In this document: positions 1-7,670 of the stretch, piece after piece
Layout of the letters: each line of letters starts with the position of its first letter
How positions within the stretch are numbered: the first letter of the stretch is position 1
Source of the DNA: Tuberibacillus calidus DSM 17572
GTDB taxonomy: Bacteria > Bacillota > Bacilli > Bacillales > Sporolactobacillaceae
Direction of reading: 5' to 3'
DNA length: 40,408 bases
Assembly (NCBI RefSeq): GCF_000430685.1
Contig: NZ_AUMM01000034.1
Span: 1-40,408, forward strand
Position numbers and translations under genes: made by a program
The notes under the pieces: model-generated
What the model was told of the DNA's origin: nothing
The model's input: only the letters and a program-made list of their open reading frames with translations
Databases searched by the model: none

Positions 1-43
1 GGAAAGGGAGAATCCCTTTATTTTGTTCGTTTACAATATTTGG

Positions 44-1135
44 TTAGTTATAACGTTTTTCAAACATTTGTTGAAGGGTTTCATAGGCTTCAGCAAATCC
101 TCGTAATTTTCTCATCGGCTTTAGACGTTTCCGAATCTCCTTGATCGTTCGTTCGATGGCATTGGTCGTATAAATCACACTTCGAATACTGCTTGGATAA
201 TCCATAAATGTAAGGAGGACATCCAACTCATTGGCCCAAGATTGAACTTCTCTTGGATATTTGCTGGACCATTTCGACTCAAACTGTTGAAACATTTGTA
301 ACGCCATCTCCTTATTCGGCGCGCGATAAATCAGCTTGAGATCCTCGGCCATTTCGAATTGATCTTTTTTCCGAACACGGCTGAGGGTGTTGCGGACTTT
401 GTGCACGACACAGCGCTGCACATCGGCTTTCGGATAAACCGCCTTAAAGGCTTCCTCCAGCCCCGGAAGGCCATCGAAGACGCCAAGAAGCACTTCCTTG
501 ACGCCTCTTTGGTAGAGGTGTTGAAGAATCTCCTGCCATACATAGGCGCTTTCTTGTCCTCCCACGAAGAAATCCAGAATTTCTCGATACCCTTCTTCAT
601 TCACTTCTAACACTTCATAAATGACTTCTTTCTCTACCGTATCGCGGCGAAGTTTCACGTACAAGCCGTCCAAATATAAGACCGAATAACGTTGGTGTAG
701 TGGACGAGCGTGCCATTTCTCGATGTCTTCCTTCACGACATCGGTAATCCGGCTGATCGTCGCAGGAGAATAGGTGCTTCCTAGAATTCGTTCGATAAAC
801 TTGCCAATTTCCCGTGTACTCATGCCACTTTGATACATCCTAATGATTGCTTCCTCCAGCCAGCCGGTGTGCCGTTGGTAAGGGGCAAACAACTGTGTTT
901 GAAATTCCCCGTTTCGGTCTCTTGGAACCAAAAGACCCTCAATCCGGCCATATTGCGTATCTAGATTTCGCTGATAGTAGCCGTTTCTCATATTCGGTGT
1001 TCCAGCCTGTTCGATTTCGAGGAAATTTTTCATTTCTTCCCGCATAATCAGCTCTAATTTTTCTTTCACAAATTGACGAATAACACTTTCCAGTTGATTT
1101 GCCCAGTCGACATTCGGTATACTTCTTTTAGACAT
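44..1135 (-). CDS. IS256-family transposase
   Basis: Transposase of the IS256 (mutator-like) family, about 363 aa, which is full length for the group. The DDE-type residues are visible: an Asp in YLDGLYVK (near residue 156), a second Asp in GVFDGLPGLEEA (near 222) and the Glu in TTNAIERTIKEIRKRLKP near the C-terminus; CVVHKVRNTL is also typical. An in-frame extension reaches upstream to 1213, but the ATG at 1135 (MSKRSIPNV) has an AAAGGAG ribosome site 10 nt upstream and is preferred. The element interrupts a lipoate-ligase gene on its right side; the other end of the element appears to lie before base 1. Family call is firm; the start is likely. Confidence 0.93.
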   Translation of the reverse strand: MSKRSIPNVDWANQLESVIRQFVKEKLELIMREEMKNFLEIEQAGTPNMRNGYYQRNLDTQYGRIEGLLVPRDRNGEFQTQLFAPYQRHTGWLEEAIIRMYQSGMSTREIGKFIERILGSTYSPATISRITDVVKEDIEKWHARPLHQRYSVLYLDGLYVKLRRDTVEKEVIYEVLEVNEEGYREILDFFVGGQESAYVWQEILQHLYQRGVKEVLLGVFDGLPGLEEAFKAVYPKADVQRCVVHKVRNTLSRVRKKDQFEMAEDLKLIYRAPNKEMALQMFQQFESKWSSKYPREVQSWANELDVLLTFMDYPSSIRSVIYTTNAIERTIKEIRKRLKPMRKLRGFAEAYETLQQMFEKRYN

Positions 1136-1193
1136 AGGTAGGGTACTCCTTTCTCTGGAATGTGTTATGGCTAAATCAGAGAATACCCTACCT
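1136..1193 (-). promoter_or_regulatory. Hairpin over the transposase ribosome site
   Basis: Bases 1136-1145 are exactly complementary to 1184-1193, and 1151-1157 to 1177-1183, giving a 10 + 7 bp stem with a 5-nt bulge. The bulge holds most of the Shine-Dalgarno sequence and the foot of the stem abuts the ATG. In IS10 and IS50 such inverted repeats block translation of transposase from read-through transcripts entering the element; the same role is inferred here. Confidence 0.55.
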
Positions 1194-1233
1194 TTTTTCT
1201 TTTGGTCTAGCAAAATGCTTTACACAAACTTTT

Positions 1234-1678
1234 ATACATCATCAAACATCCTGCCGCGGGTCGCAAATTGGGCGTTGCCGCTGATTTTCTTACCGTTTAC
1301 GACAAGATCATTTCTTCCTTGTAGTTCGGCTTCAACCCCCATTTGCCGCAGTGCCCGCACTACAGGATCGGTAAACTTTTTGAAATTGTGAATGCTGTTG
1401 CCATCATCTTTGGTTATAAAACTAAAGCTTAAGTCGCCTTCGTCATTATAAACCGCTCCGCCCCCGGACAAGCGCCGCGTGACCGTCACATGGTTCTTTT
1501 TCACAAAATCCATATTGATTTCTTCGACGGTGTTTTGATTTTTCCCAACAATCACGGTTGGCGACATGCTGTAAAACAATAAATACGTTTCATTGATATC
1601 AAGTTCCGTTAAAATGTATTCTTCCAAAGCGAGATTCAGCGTGGCATCCATTTCGTCATGATTATCGATGTATTTCAC
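1234..1678 (-). pseudogene. Lipoate-protein ligase, truncated by the IS insertion
   Basis: N-terminal half of a second lipoate-protein ligase A-type protein, about 148 codons. It aligns throughout with the intact gene just upstream at 1692-2678 (shared VIVGKNQNT / IIIGKNQNT, VTRRLSGGGAVY, SGNAQFATRGRMF). The match stops after RGRMF; two or three codons later the reading frame runs into a TAA supplied by the IS256-type element, so the insertion point is near 1232-1240. GTG at 1678 aligns with the Met of the intact copy and has GGAGG 7 nt upstream; a TTG at 1681 is possible but too close. The missing C-terminal half should lie beyond the left edge of the window. It is very probably inactive as a ligase. 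Confidence 0.85.
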
Positions 1679-1691
1679 CAAGCCCCCTCCC

Positions 1692-2678
1692 TTAATAGAT
1701 CAATTCTAAGAAGTCATCCATCGTGATCGGGCCAAAATAGTGTTTCAAGTCCACATCATGCAAAGCTTCGCGGATGTCTGCTCTCGTATACTTGATCCCC
1801 ACTAGGCGGTTTTCAATATCGGAAACCTCACCGACCCCAAAGAAATCACCGAAAATTTTACATTGTTCGATGACCCCTTTGTCGACATCCAAGCGAATAT
1901 CGATCGAACCGACCGGAAAACGTTTGGAATGCTGGATGTTAAACTTCGGCGATCTTCCATAATTCCATTCCCAGTTTTGGTATCTTTCTTTAGAGATTTC
2001 GTTAATTTTTTCCCAATCATTCTCGGTTAAGTGATATTGTTGAATCGGCCCACCGTCAAACAATCCTTCGAGGAGGCGTTGTTTAAAGGTGTCGATGTCC
2101 ATTTTTTCCTTCATATACTCCGAAATATTCGTCACACGGCTGCGAATCGATTTGATGCCTTTGGACTCGATTTTATCTTTCTTCACTTTAAGAGCTTTCA
2201 CGACAGCATCAATTTCCGTGTCAAACATCAGCGTGCCATGGCTGAACATCCGGCCGCGGGTAGCGAATTGCGCATTACCGCTAATTTTTTTCCCATCAAC
2301 CAAAATGTCGTTTCTTCCGGATAATTCCGCTTCGACACCCATCTTACGCAACACGTTGACGACTGGGTCGGTGAATTTTTTGAAGTTATGAAAACTATTG
2401 CCGTCATCTTTTGTGATAAAACTAAAGTTTAAATTTCCGCGGTCATGGTAGACGGCGCCACCCCCTGACAAGCGGCGGACAACGTAAATATGATTTTCTT
2501 CGATATAGTCCGTATTGATTTCTTCTATGGTGTTCTGGTTTTTGCCAATGATGATAGACGGGTCATTAATATAAAAAAGTAAGTACGTTTCCTCCGGGTC
2601 TAGGTATCTCAGGATGTATTCCTCAATGGCTAAATTGATTCGCGGATCGTGGCAGCCTTTATTATCGACAAATAACAT
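1692..2678 (-). CDS. lplJ: Lipoate-protein ligase (LplJ/LplA type)
   Basis: Attaches lipoate (as lipoyl-AMP) to E2 and GcvH proteins in the cytoplasm. The protein is about 328 aa, close to the 331 aa of B. subtilis LplJ. The RRLSGGGAVYHD motif near residue 70 is the lipoate/ATP-binding signature; VDGKKISGNAQF provides the conserved lysine; the C-terminal part (GVIEQCKIFGDFFG) is the accessory domain. The ATG at 2678 follows an AGGAGGA ribosome site; a longer in-frame start at 2702 lacks one. It is followed after 13 bases by the truncated duplicate. B. subtilis has lplJ beside yhfI and the hem genes, so the neighbourhood agrees. Confidence 0.92.
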   Translation of the reverse strand: MLFVDNKGCHDPRINLAIEEYILRYLDPEETYLLFYINDPSIIIGKNQNTIEEINTDYIEENHIYVVRRLSGGGAVYHDRGNLNFSFITKDDGNSFHNFKKFTDPVVNVLRKMGVEAELSGRNDILVDGKKISGNAQFATRGRMFSHGTLMFDTEIDAVVKALKVKKDKIESKGIKSIRSRVTNISEYMKEKMDIDTFKQRLLEGLFDGGPIQQYHLTENDWEKINEISKERYQNWEWNYGRSPKFNIQHSKRFPVGSIDIRLDVDKGVIEQCKIFGDFFGVGEVSDIENRLVGIKYTRADIREALHDVDLKHYFGPITMDDFLELIY

Positions 2679-2843
2679 GATGGATCCTCCTTCATTGTCC
2701 ATTTCTCTTTAAATATGTCACAGATGATAAACCATCGCAACGTGCATGCTCTCTATGTTTATTGAAAACACGCTCTCGGTTTTTAAATGATCTAATGGCT
2801 TAAAAATTTTGTGAAAACCGGCTGTTTATTCCTCACATATAAT

Positions 2844-2920
2844 AACTCGGCTTGCCAGGCCTTTTAGGCGAAGCCGATCCTTAGTGGCGCTTATACTAGC
2901 CTGAAAAATTTTTTACTTTC
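2844..2920. repeat. Dispersed palindromic intergenic repeat, copy A
   Basis: Contains a hairpin, CGGCTTGCC (2848-2856) with GGCGAAGCCG (2867-2876), followed by TATACTAGCCTGAAAAA. Related sequences occur at 4613-4709, 34728-34880 and 36299-36360, always between genes. No protein can be read through it. Confidence 0.6.
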
Positions 2921-2930
2921 TTACCTGCAC

Positions 2931-2957
2931 AAAAAAGGCCCCGCCAGAATACGGGAC
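2931..2957 (-). terminator. Rho-independent terminator after the LysE-type gene
   Basis: On the minus strand GTCCCG pairs with CGGGGC around an 8-nt loop and is followed by CTTTTTT, a few bases after the stop codon of the exporter gene. Confidence 0.7.
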
Positions 2958-2963
2958 GGTTAA

Positions 2964-3575
2964 CTATATTAGGTTAGTAAACATTTGATAGAAAAAGTAG
3001 ACGGCCACGATCCAAATAATGATGGCTGACAATTTGTTCAAACGATTGATCCAACGTCCTTCTCGATCGACGTTTCCTATGAGCCGCCCACCTAAGGCTA
3101 GGCCGAAAAACCAGAGCCACGAGACAAGAATGCAGCTTAACGTGAAGACCCATTTTTCTTTACCTACGTACGCCAAAGACCCCGTTCCGATGACGCCGAC
3201 GGTATCAAGGATAGCATGAGGATTGAGAAGCGAAACGGATAAGGCAAAAACGACTTGTTTAAGCGGGGCGGTTTTTTTCGCTTCTTGAACGGTAGCATCG
3301 CTCTTCCAAATCTGCCAACCTATCAAAATGAGAAAGACAAACCCTATCAAAAAAATGACGGTTTTAAGCCAAGTGATGGCCATGACCGCCACGGAAACAC
3401 CAAGGACGGCAAGCGCGATTAAAAGGGTATCGCAAAGAGCTGCCGTGATGACGGCTGGTAGCGCCCTTGTCAACCGATGATGAAGCGCGCCTTGATTAAA
3501 CACAAACACGTTTTGCGGCCCAAGCGGTAAAATTAATCCTAAGGCGAGAACAAAACCATGGACAAAGGCCATCAT
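2964..3575 (-). CDS. LysE/ArgO-family amino-acid exporter
   Basis: Membrane protein of about 203 aa belonging to the LysE/ArgO translocator superfamily, which exports basic or other amino acids. The N-terminal segment contains LALGLILPLGPQNVFVFNQG, matching the family signature (PxGPQN), and there are five to six hydrophobic segments. LLNPHAILDTVGVIG in the middle is the second conserved block. The start is placed at the ATG-ATG pair (3575) because GGGTGG lies about 10 nt upstream; an in-frame ATG at 3596 has no ribosome site. It is divergent from coaA. The substrate cannot be read from the sequence. Confidence 0.85.
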   Translation of the reverse strand: MMAFVHGFVLALGLILPLGPQNVFVFNQGALHHRLTRALPAVITAALCDTLLIALAVLGVSVAVMAITWLKTVIFLIGFVFLILIGWQIWKSDATVQEAKKTAPLKQVVFALSVSLLNPHAILDTVGVIGTGSLAYVGKEKWVFTLSCILVSWLWFFGLALGGRLIGNVDREGRWINRLNKLSAIIIWIVAVYFFYQMFTNLI

Positions 3576-3713
3576 CAAACCGGATCCACCCTTCATGTAT
3601 TCATTTCATTCTATTTTAGCGTAATGTTGAAGTTAAAGCATTTCTTTTCTTTTAAAAAGGATTTCATTTATAATAAACGTTGCAAGTTATTGAAACATGT
3701 AGGGAGAATTTTC

Positions 3714-4598
3714 ATGGAATTTATGACATTCCGCCGTGATGAATGGCAACAGTTATTTCAGTCGTCAATTGAAATTGAAGCGCTATCATTAAATATTCCA
3801 AATGAAGAAGTCCATCACATCTTTCAGCCACTCGCGGAGCTGCTCCATTTTTTAGTTTTAAATAAGAAACAAACCGCGCGAGCCTTAAGCGATTTTCTCC
3901 GGAAAGACGTCGGTCACTCGCCTTTTATCATCGGTATTGCAGGAAGTGTGGCGGCAGGGAAAAGCACGACGGCTAAAGTGCTCGAAAGCCTTCTCGCTCA
4001 ATATCATGAGCATCCAAAGACAGCGATTTTATCAACCGATCAATTTTTACACCCCAATCGGATATTGGAAGCGCGCGGCATCATGCATCGAAAAGGCTTC
4101 CCGGAAAGCTATGATTACGCGAATCTGCATCAAACGTTGAAAAAACTTACTAGCGGAGAAGCACGCGTGGAAGTACCTGTTTACTCTCATGCAACGTACG
4201 ACATTCTTCCCGAACCCGTCATCTTAGAAAAACCCGACATTTTATTTGTGGAAGGAATCAACGTGTTGCAAGTCGATACAGGTGAAGCGCCGATTACGGA
4301 TTACTTGGACATCGCGATTTATGTGGATGCTAAAGAGGAAGATCTTTTTCAATGGTACTGGGAGAGAATTCAAGAGCTCGTGAATCGGGCCATGAATGAT
4401 CCGACTTCCTATTTTCATCAGTTTAAAGATTTGGAAGCGGATGCGTTACTAATGATGGCTAAAAACGTTTGGGAGTCCGTTAATTTGAAAAATCTTTATG
4501 AACATATCCTTCCGACACGCGAACGCGCGGACATTATTCTAGAAAAAGGCGCGCGGCATATGGTCCACGCGGTCCACATCAATAACCGCTTGCTTTAA
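3714..4598 (+). CDS. coaA: Pantothenate kinase, type I
   Basis: ATP:pantothenate phosphotransferase, the first step of coenzyme A synthesis. The protein is about 294 aa, slightly shorter than the 312-320 aa usual for bacterial type I enzymes. The Walker A motif GIAGSVAAGKSTTA is near residue 80; LSTDQFLHPN, RKGFPESYD and FVEGINVLQ are characteristic of CoaA. Although the frame is open from 3558, the ATG at 3714 has AGGGAG 7 nt upstream and the N-terminus MEFMTFRRDEW fits the family, so the upstream region is taken as leader. A TATAAT box sits at 3669-3674 without a good -35. Single-gene unit, divergent from the exporter gene. Confidence 0.93.
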   Translation: MEFMTFRRDEWQQLFQSSIEIEALSLNIPNEEVHHIFQPLAELLHFLVLNKKQTARALSDFLRKDVGHSPFIIGIAGSVAAGKSTTAKVLESLLAQYHEHPKTAILSTDQFLHPNRILEARGIMHRKGFPESYDYANLHQTLKKLTSGEARVEVPVYSHATYDILPEPVILEKPDILFVEGINVLQVDTGEAPITDYLDIAIYVDAKEEDLFQWYWERIQELVNRAMNDPTSYFHQFKDLEADALLMMAKNVWESVNLKNLYEHILPTRERADIILEKGARHMVHAVHINNRLL

Positions 4599-4612
4599 GT
4601 TAAAAATAAAAC

Positions 4613-4709
4613 CTGACTCTGCTAAGGAAGCTTGGCTCTGTCAAGCCTTTTCGGCAAAGGCAGAGCATGCGAATCCCTTTTGCTGCCTTGAAAAATGATA
4701 GATTTTCAG
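4613..4709. repeat. Dispersed palindromic intergenic repeat, copy B
   Basis: Contains GCTCTG (4635-4640) paired with CAGAGC (4661-4666) with an inner GCC-TTTTC-GGC, and ends in GCCTTGAAAAATGA. Its first part (ACTCTGCTAAGGAAGCTTGG) closely matches the start of copy C at 34728. Confidence 0.6.
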
Positions 4710-4714
4710 TTAGA

Positions 4715-4742
4715 AAAAGCAGACCCCACGCGGTCTGCTTTT
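4715..4742. terminator. Bidirectional terminator between coaA and the unknown gene
   Basis: Perfect 11-bp stem AAAAGCAGACC / GGTCTGCTTTT around a 6-nt loop. The A-tract and T-tract at the two ends suit both convergent genes. Confidence 0.85.
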
Positions 4743-4747
4743 AATAT

Positions 4748-5083
4748 CTAACCTTTTTTCGCTTTTTTTGATTCGGTTTTGTCACCCGACTCCGGAGGAA
4801 GAAAACTCAGAGTCTCTCGCACCAACGCATTGATTTTTTGATTCACAAATTCATCACCATAAATCGCTTTGGCTTTACTGATGGCCGAGATCACGGTTTC
4901 ATCAAATGTGATAATCGGTTCATCTTCCTCTAACTCATTATAGAGGTTAATAATTGTCTCCATTCCGCTATTCACACGATCGATCGCATCACTAAACGCT
5001 TGGTTTTCTCTAGTGTTGGCCTTCATTTCTCCCACCATCTTTACGTCTATTATTAATAGCATTCCCACTTCGCGGATTTTCAT
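4748..5083 (-). CDS. Small conserved-looking protein of unknown function
   Basis: I do not recognise this gene. The frame codes for at most 111 aa; the most protein-like part starts at MKANTRENQAFSDAIDRV (ATG at 5026), giving about 92 aa with a highly charged C-terminus (SGDKTESKKAKKG). No membrane segment is visible in that part and it is probably mostly helical. Start choice is uncertain: the ATG at 5026 has GGGAG only 2 nt upstream, and the other Met codons (5038, 5062, 5083) have no better site. It shares a strong bidirectional terminator with coaA, which supports a real transcript here. Confidence 0.6.
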   Translation of the reverse strand: MKIREVGMLLIIDVKMVGEMKANTRENQAFSDAIDRVNSGMETIINLYNELEEDEPIITFDETVISAISKAKAIYGDEFVNQKINALVRETLSFLPPESGDKTESKKAKKG

Positions 5084-5217
5084 TATGATAACTATTTATC
5101 GTTGATGAAAAAGAAAAACCGCATCCACCCGATCTTCTTAGATTGAACTACCCCCACTTAATTTTCTAAGGAAAATTTGAAGTGAGAAATTCCTGCGTAG
5201 AGGATTCTAAATTTTTG

Positions 5218-5595
5218 AGCCCTAAATGGCAGATAGGACCGCTCCAAATACCATTTCGGGTTAACTCCTATTTCATAATGGCTTTTTGGATACAGGTATT
5301 GGAAAAATAGCTCCCAAATCAGGCTTATTTCCCCAGTAATTTCCATCAAAACACCATTTCAAAAAATTTTTCAGCCCAAAACGGCAGTTAGAACCACTCC
5401 AAACGCCATTTTGGATCACCCCCTACTTCAAAACGGCTTTTTGGATACAGATATTGGTAAAATCACTATCAAATCGGGCTCGTTTATAGCTAAACACCAT
5501 TTCAATAAAATGTTCATCCTAAAATGGCCGATGGAGCCCATGCTAAAGGACATTTTGATCGCCCACCCCATTTATTACCGATACTATTTGAGGAT
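5218..5595. repeat. Degenerate ~150-bp tandem repeats
   Basis: The gene-free stretch 5084-5659 is largely made of three diverged direct repeats. Units start near 5220 (CCCTAAATGGCAGATAGGACC), 5375 (CCCAAAACGGCAGTTAGAACC) and 5517 (a partial third unit with CCTAAAATGGCCGATGGAGC). Units 1 and 2 also share GGCTTTTTGGATACAG followed by TATTGG, and AAACACCATTTCA near their ends. Both strands contain frequent stops, so the small open frames here are taken as non-coding. A further fragment with CCCTAAAATGGCAGTAAATAG occurs at 8370, on the other side of the tapA-tasA operon. Confidence 0.7.
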
Positions 5596-5659
5596 GGGAT
5601 CCCAATAACATGTGGAATCCGCCATAAAAATTAATCGGCAAAAATTTTTAAAAAACTTC

Positions 5660-5688
5660 TTGACTGGTAAAATCTTTTTGTTTATAAT
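5660..5688 (+). promoter_or_regulatory. Sigma-A promoter of the tapA-sipW-tasA operon
   Basis: TTGACT (5660-5665), a 17-bp spacer and TATAAT (5683-5688): one mismatch to the full consensus. It lies 108 bp upstream of the tapA-like start. Confidence 0.85.
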
Positions 5689-5699
5689 CATCTCGTGAA

Positions 5700-5717
5700 T
5701 GTTCGATATAAAGAACA
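5700..5717. promoter_or_regulatory. SinR-like operator 1
   Basis: Inverted repeat TGTTC-N8-GAACA, a few bases after the expected transcription start. Its right half reads GTTCTTT on the minus strand, which fits the SinR site GTTCTYT. In B. subtilis SinR represses the tapA operon; here it is an inference from the motif and context. Confidence 0.6.
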
Positions 5718-5759
5718 AAAAAGAGTTTAATTGTGCGGGGCATTTTATTTTTGTTAATA

Positions 5760-5777
5760 TGTTCGTTTTATAGAACA
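5760..5777. promoter_or_regulatory. SinR-like operator 2
   Basis: Second TGTTC-N8-GAACA inverted repeat, exactly 60 bp after the first and in the same orientation, just ahead of the tapA-like ribosome site. The right half reads GTTCTAT on the minus strand. Confidence 0.55.
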
Positions 5778-5796
5778 AATAGTAGGTGAAAACAGC

Positions 5797-6300
5797 ATGC
5801 GCAAAAAACGTTTAACGGAAAAACGGATCTTACGGCTAAAGGTGCACTTGCTTCTAAAGCTCCTCACTATTCCAATCCTTGGGATCTTTTTAATTGGAAA
5901 ACTTACTAGCCCGACGACAGCTTACTATAACAGTAAATCTAGTAAAGCATTCACGATAAAAACTGCCAAGCATTTTAGCATCGATCACGAGACAAAAAAG
6001 AAAAACAATACTGAGGAGAAAACGGATGATCATACCTCCTCCTCACCTACCGGCGAAACATCAACATCCAATCAAGGGTCTACTAATGTTAATCCATCAC
6101 AAAATCAGGATGCACCTCAAAATGAAAACGCTGATGCCAGCCAACCCGAAGAAAAAGATGATGCATCGAGTGAAACAACACCTGAAACATCCAAAGAAAC
6201 GAACACGACTCAAACGGAAAACAATCATCCAAGCGATAATTCAAAAGATGGAGCAGAGGATGCCAAAACCAACGAACCACCTGCAGCCAATCAGCCTTAA
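5797..6300 (+). CDS. tapA: TapA-like matrix fibre assembly/anchor protein
   Basis: First gene of the matrix operon, 167 aa. It has a basic N-terminus, one hydrophobic segment at about residues 17-40 and then TTAYYNSKSSKAFTIKTA, which resembles the SipW cleavage region and first mature residues of B. subtilis TapA. From about residue 65 the protein is a low-complexity tail rich in Ser, Thr, Glu, Asn, Gln and Pro. B. subtilis TapA is 253 aa and helps assemble and anchor TasA fibres; this one is shorter and keeps only the N-terminal part recognisably. An AGGTG ribosome site precedes the ATG. The call rests on position (directly before sipW and tasA) and on the N-terminal pattern more than on overall similarity. 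Confidence 0.7.
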   Translation: MRKKRLTEKRILRLKVHLLLKLLTIPILGIFLIGKLTSPTTAYYNSKSSKAFTIKTAKHFSIDHETKKKNNTEEKTDDHTSSSPTGETSTSNQGSTNVNPSQNQDAPQNENADASQPEEKDDASSETTPETSKETNTTQTENNHPSDNSKDGAEDAKTNEPPAANQP

Positions 6301-6333
6301 ATGCTTGGAAGTTCCATTGAAGGGATCGATATT

Positions 6334-6948
6334 ATGAAACAGTTAAAAATCATCAAATGGTTGAACAGAGGCGTTACCGCCCTTTTGGCTGTATTACTCA
6401 TTTTAATGGTTTACATCGCCATTTCTGCAAAAAGTTCGGGCGGGGAACCTAAAATCTTCGGTTATGAATTGAAAACCGTTTTATCGGGTTCCATGGAACC
6501 AACATTTAAAACTGGATCCATCATCGCCGTAAAACCCATTAAAGATGCCACACATTTGAAAAAAGGTGACATTATTTCTTTTAAAGTAGATCAAGACACA
6601 CTCATCACTCACCGAATCTACAAAGTTATCGGATCCGGCAAGAATATTAAATATGTGACGAAAGGTGACAACAACCGTACGCCTGATCTTGATGCCGTTC
6701 AGCCGCAAAACATTGAAGCCATTTATACAGGAGTGACCATTCCTTACCTTGGTTATGTGATGAATTTTACACACTCTAAAATCGGTTTTTCGATCCTGCT
6801 TTTTGCGGTTGGAATTCTATTAATCATCTATTCTGCCATCACTTTATGGAAAGCCTTTAAAGAACTTACCCCGCCAACGGGTAAAACGCCACCTAAGCCA
6901 AACCATGAAAATGTAACATCCGTTAGCCAGTCTTCGTTGAACCCTTGA
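6334..6948 (+). CDS. sipW: Signal peptidase I, SipW (ER) type
   Basis: Membrane protease of about 204 aa that removes the signal peptides of TasA and TapA. The catalytic Ser lies in VLSGSMEPTFKTGS (near residue 51), and the ER-type enzymes' His replaces the usual Lys in DTLITHRIYKV (near residue 90); KGDNNRTPD is the third conserved box. There is an N-terminal transmembrane segment (residues 12-33) and a second at about 153-177, followed by a cytosolic tail. B. subtilis SipW is 190 aa with the same architecture. ATG at 6334 is preceded by GAAGGG; an in-frame ATG at 6301, just after the tapA-like stop codon, would add 11 residues and lacks a site. Confidence 0.93.
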   Translation: MKQLKIIKWLNRGVTALLAVLLILMVYIAISAKSSGGEPKIFGYELKTVLSGSMEPTFKTGSIIAVKPIKDATHLKKGDIISFKVDQDTLITHRIYKVIGSGKNIKYVTKGDNNRTPDLDAVQPQNIEAIYTGVTIPYLGYVMNFTHSKIGFSILLFAVGILLIIYSAITLWKAFKELTPPTGKTPPKPNHENVTSVSQSSLNP

Positions 6949-6998
6949 GATAGACTCGAAGCCACAGGGGCAAAGCCCTTATGAGTCCGTCTCGGTTC
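6944..6998 (+). ncRNA. Structured spacer between sipW and tasA
   Basis: Nested complementary segments: GAGA with TCTC, GACTC with GAGTC inside it, and an apical GGGC-AAA-GCCC hairpin. Together they form one long irregular stem ending about 45 nt before the tasA start, overlapping the sipW stop. No terminator T-tract follows. It may act as an mRNA processing or stabilising structure; I cannot assign a riboswitch class. Confidence 0.4.
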
Positions 6999-7043
6999 AT
7001 ATATAAAAATAATGCCCAAATAAGGGTAAGAGGAGGAAAAGAA

Positions 7044-7661
7044 ATGGGGATTAAAGCAAAATTAAGCATGGGGGTTGCTTGTGCGGCACTCGGCTTATCA
7101 CTCATCGGAGGGGGGACATACGCATATTTCCACGATGCCGTGGAAACCAACAACACATTTGCAGCAGGCACATTGGATCTTTCGGTGAAACCTTCGACAA
7201 TCATTGATGTCAACAATTTAAAGCCTGGGGATTGGATGAACCGGACCTTTGTCCTTAAGAATGAAGGTTCACTCCCCATCAAGTCCGTTAATTTACTCAC
7301 GGATTATACCGTTATTGACGCAAAAGGCGACAATACGGAAGATATGGGTAAATACATTCGTGTGAACTTCCTTAAAAACCTTGATAAGGACGGTATCCTT
7401 GACGGTGACGAAAATGTCATCGCTTCCGCCACCTTGGATGAACTAAAAGGTGAAGCGCCGGATGCGGTTAAAAACTACTTAAGGAACATTCTCCATCTCT
7501 TAGACGGTGAAGACAGCGGCCTAAAGGTTGGAGATTCGGATAAAATGTATGTCCAATTCGAATTCGTGGATAACCACAAAGATCAAAACCAATTCCAAGG
7601 CGATTCCGTCAAGCTCAAATGGACATTCGATGCTCAACAAACTGAAGGAGAAGCTCGTTAA
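7044..7661 (+). CDS. tasA: TasA, major biofilm matrix fibre protein (camelysin/CalY family)
   Basis: Secreted fibre-forming matrix protein, 205 aa (B. subtilis TasA 261 aa). The N-terminus MGIKAKLSMGVACAALGLSL followed by IGGGTYAYFHD is the SipW-dependent signal peptide, nearly superposable on TasA; cleavage is expected after TYA near residue 28. NTFAAGTLDLSVKP and NLKPGDWMNRTFVLKNEGSL are the signature blocks of the TasA/camelysin fold, and the C-terminus (FQGDSVKLKWTFDAQQ) matches the last TasA strand. Compared with B. subtilis TasA the middle is shorter. GAGGAGG lies 7 nt before the ATG; a longer frame from 6981 is ignored. A strong terminator follows directly, so this should be the most abundant product of the operon. 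Confidence 0.93.
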   Translation: MGIKAKLSMGVACAALGLSLIGGGTYAYFHDAVETNNTFAAGTLDLSVKPSTIIDVNNLKPGDWMNRTFVLKNEGSLPIKSVNLLTDYTVIDAKGDNTEDMGKYIRVNFLKNLDKDGILDGDENVIASATLDELKGEAPDAVKNYLRNILHLLDGEDSGLKVGDSDKMYVQFEFVDNHKDQNQFQGDSVKLKWTFDAQQTEGEAR

Positions 7662-7670
7662 TACACAAAA

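Noticed and set aside
3558-3713. 52-codon N-terminal extension of coaA
   Set aside because: No ribosome site at 3558, it overlaps the exporter gene, and the sequence is not like other pantothenate kinases.
5158-5608. Small open frames of 63 and 65 codons
   Set aside because: They fall in the tandem repeats, are not preserved between repeat units and have no ribosome sites.
6954-6998. Cyclic-di-GMP-I riboswitch before tasA
   Set aside because: CACAGGGGCAAAGCC is reminiscent of pieces of that class, but the element is too short and lacks the second helix and tetraloop-receptor layout.
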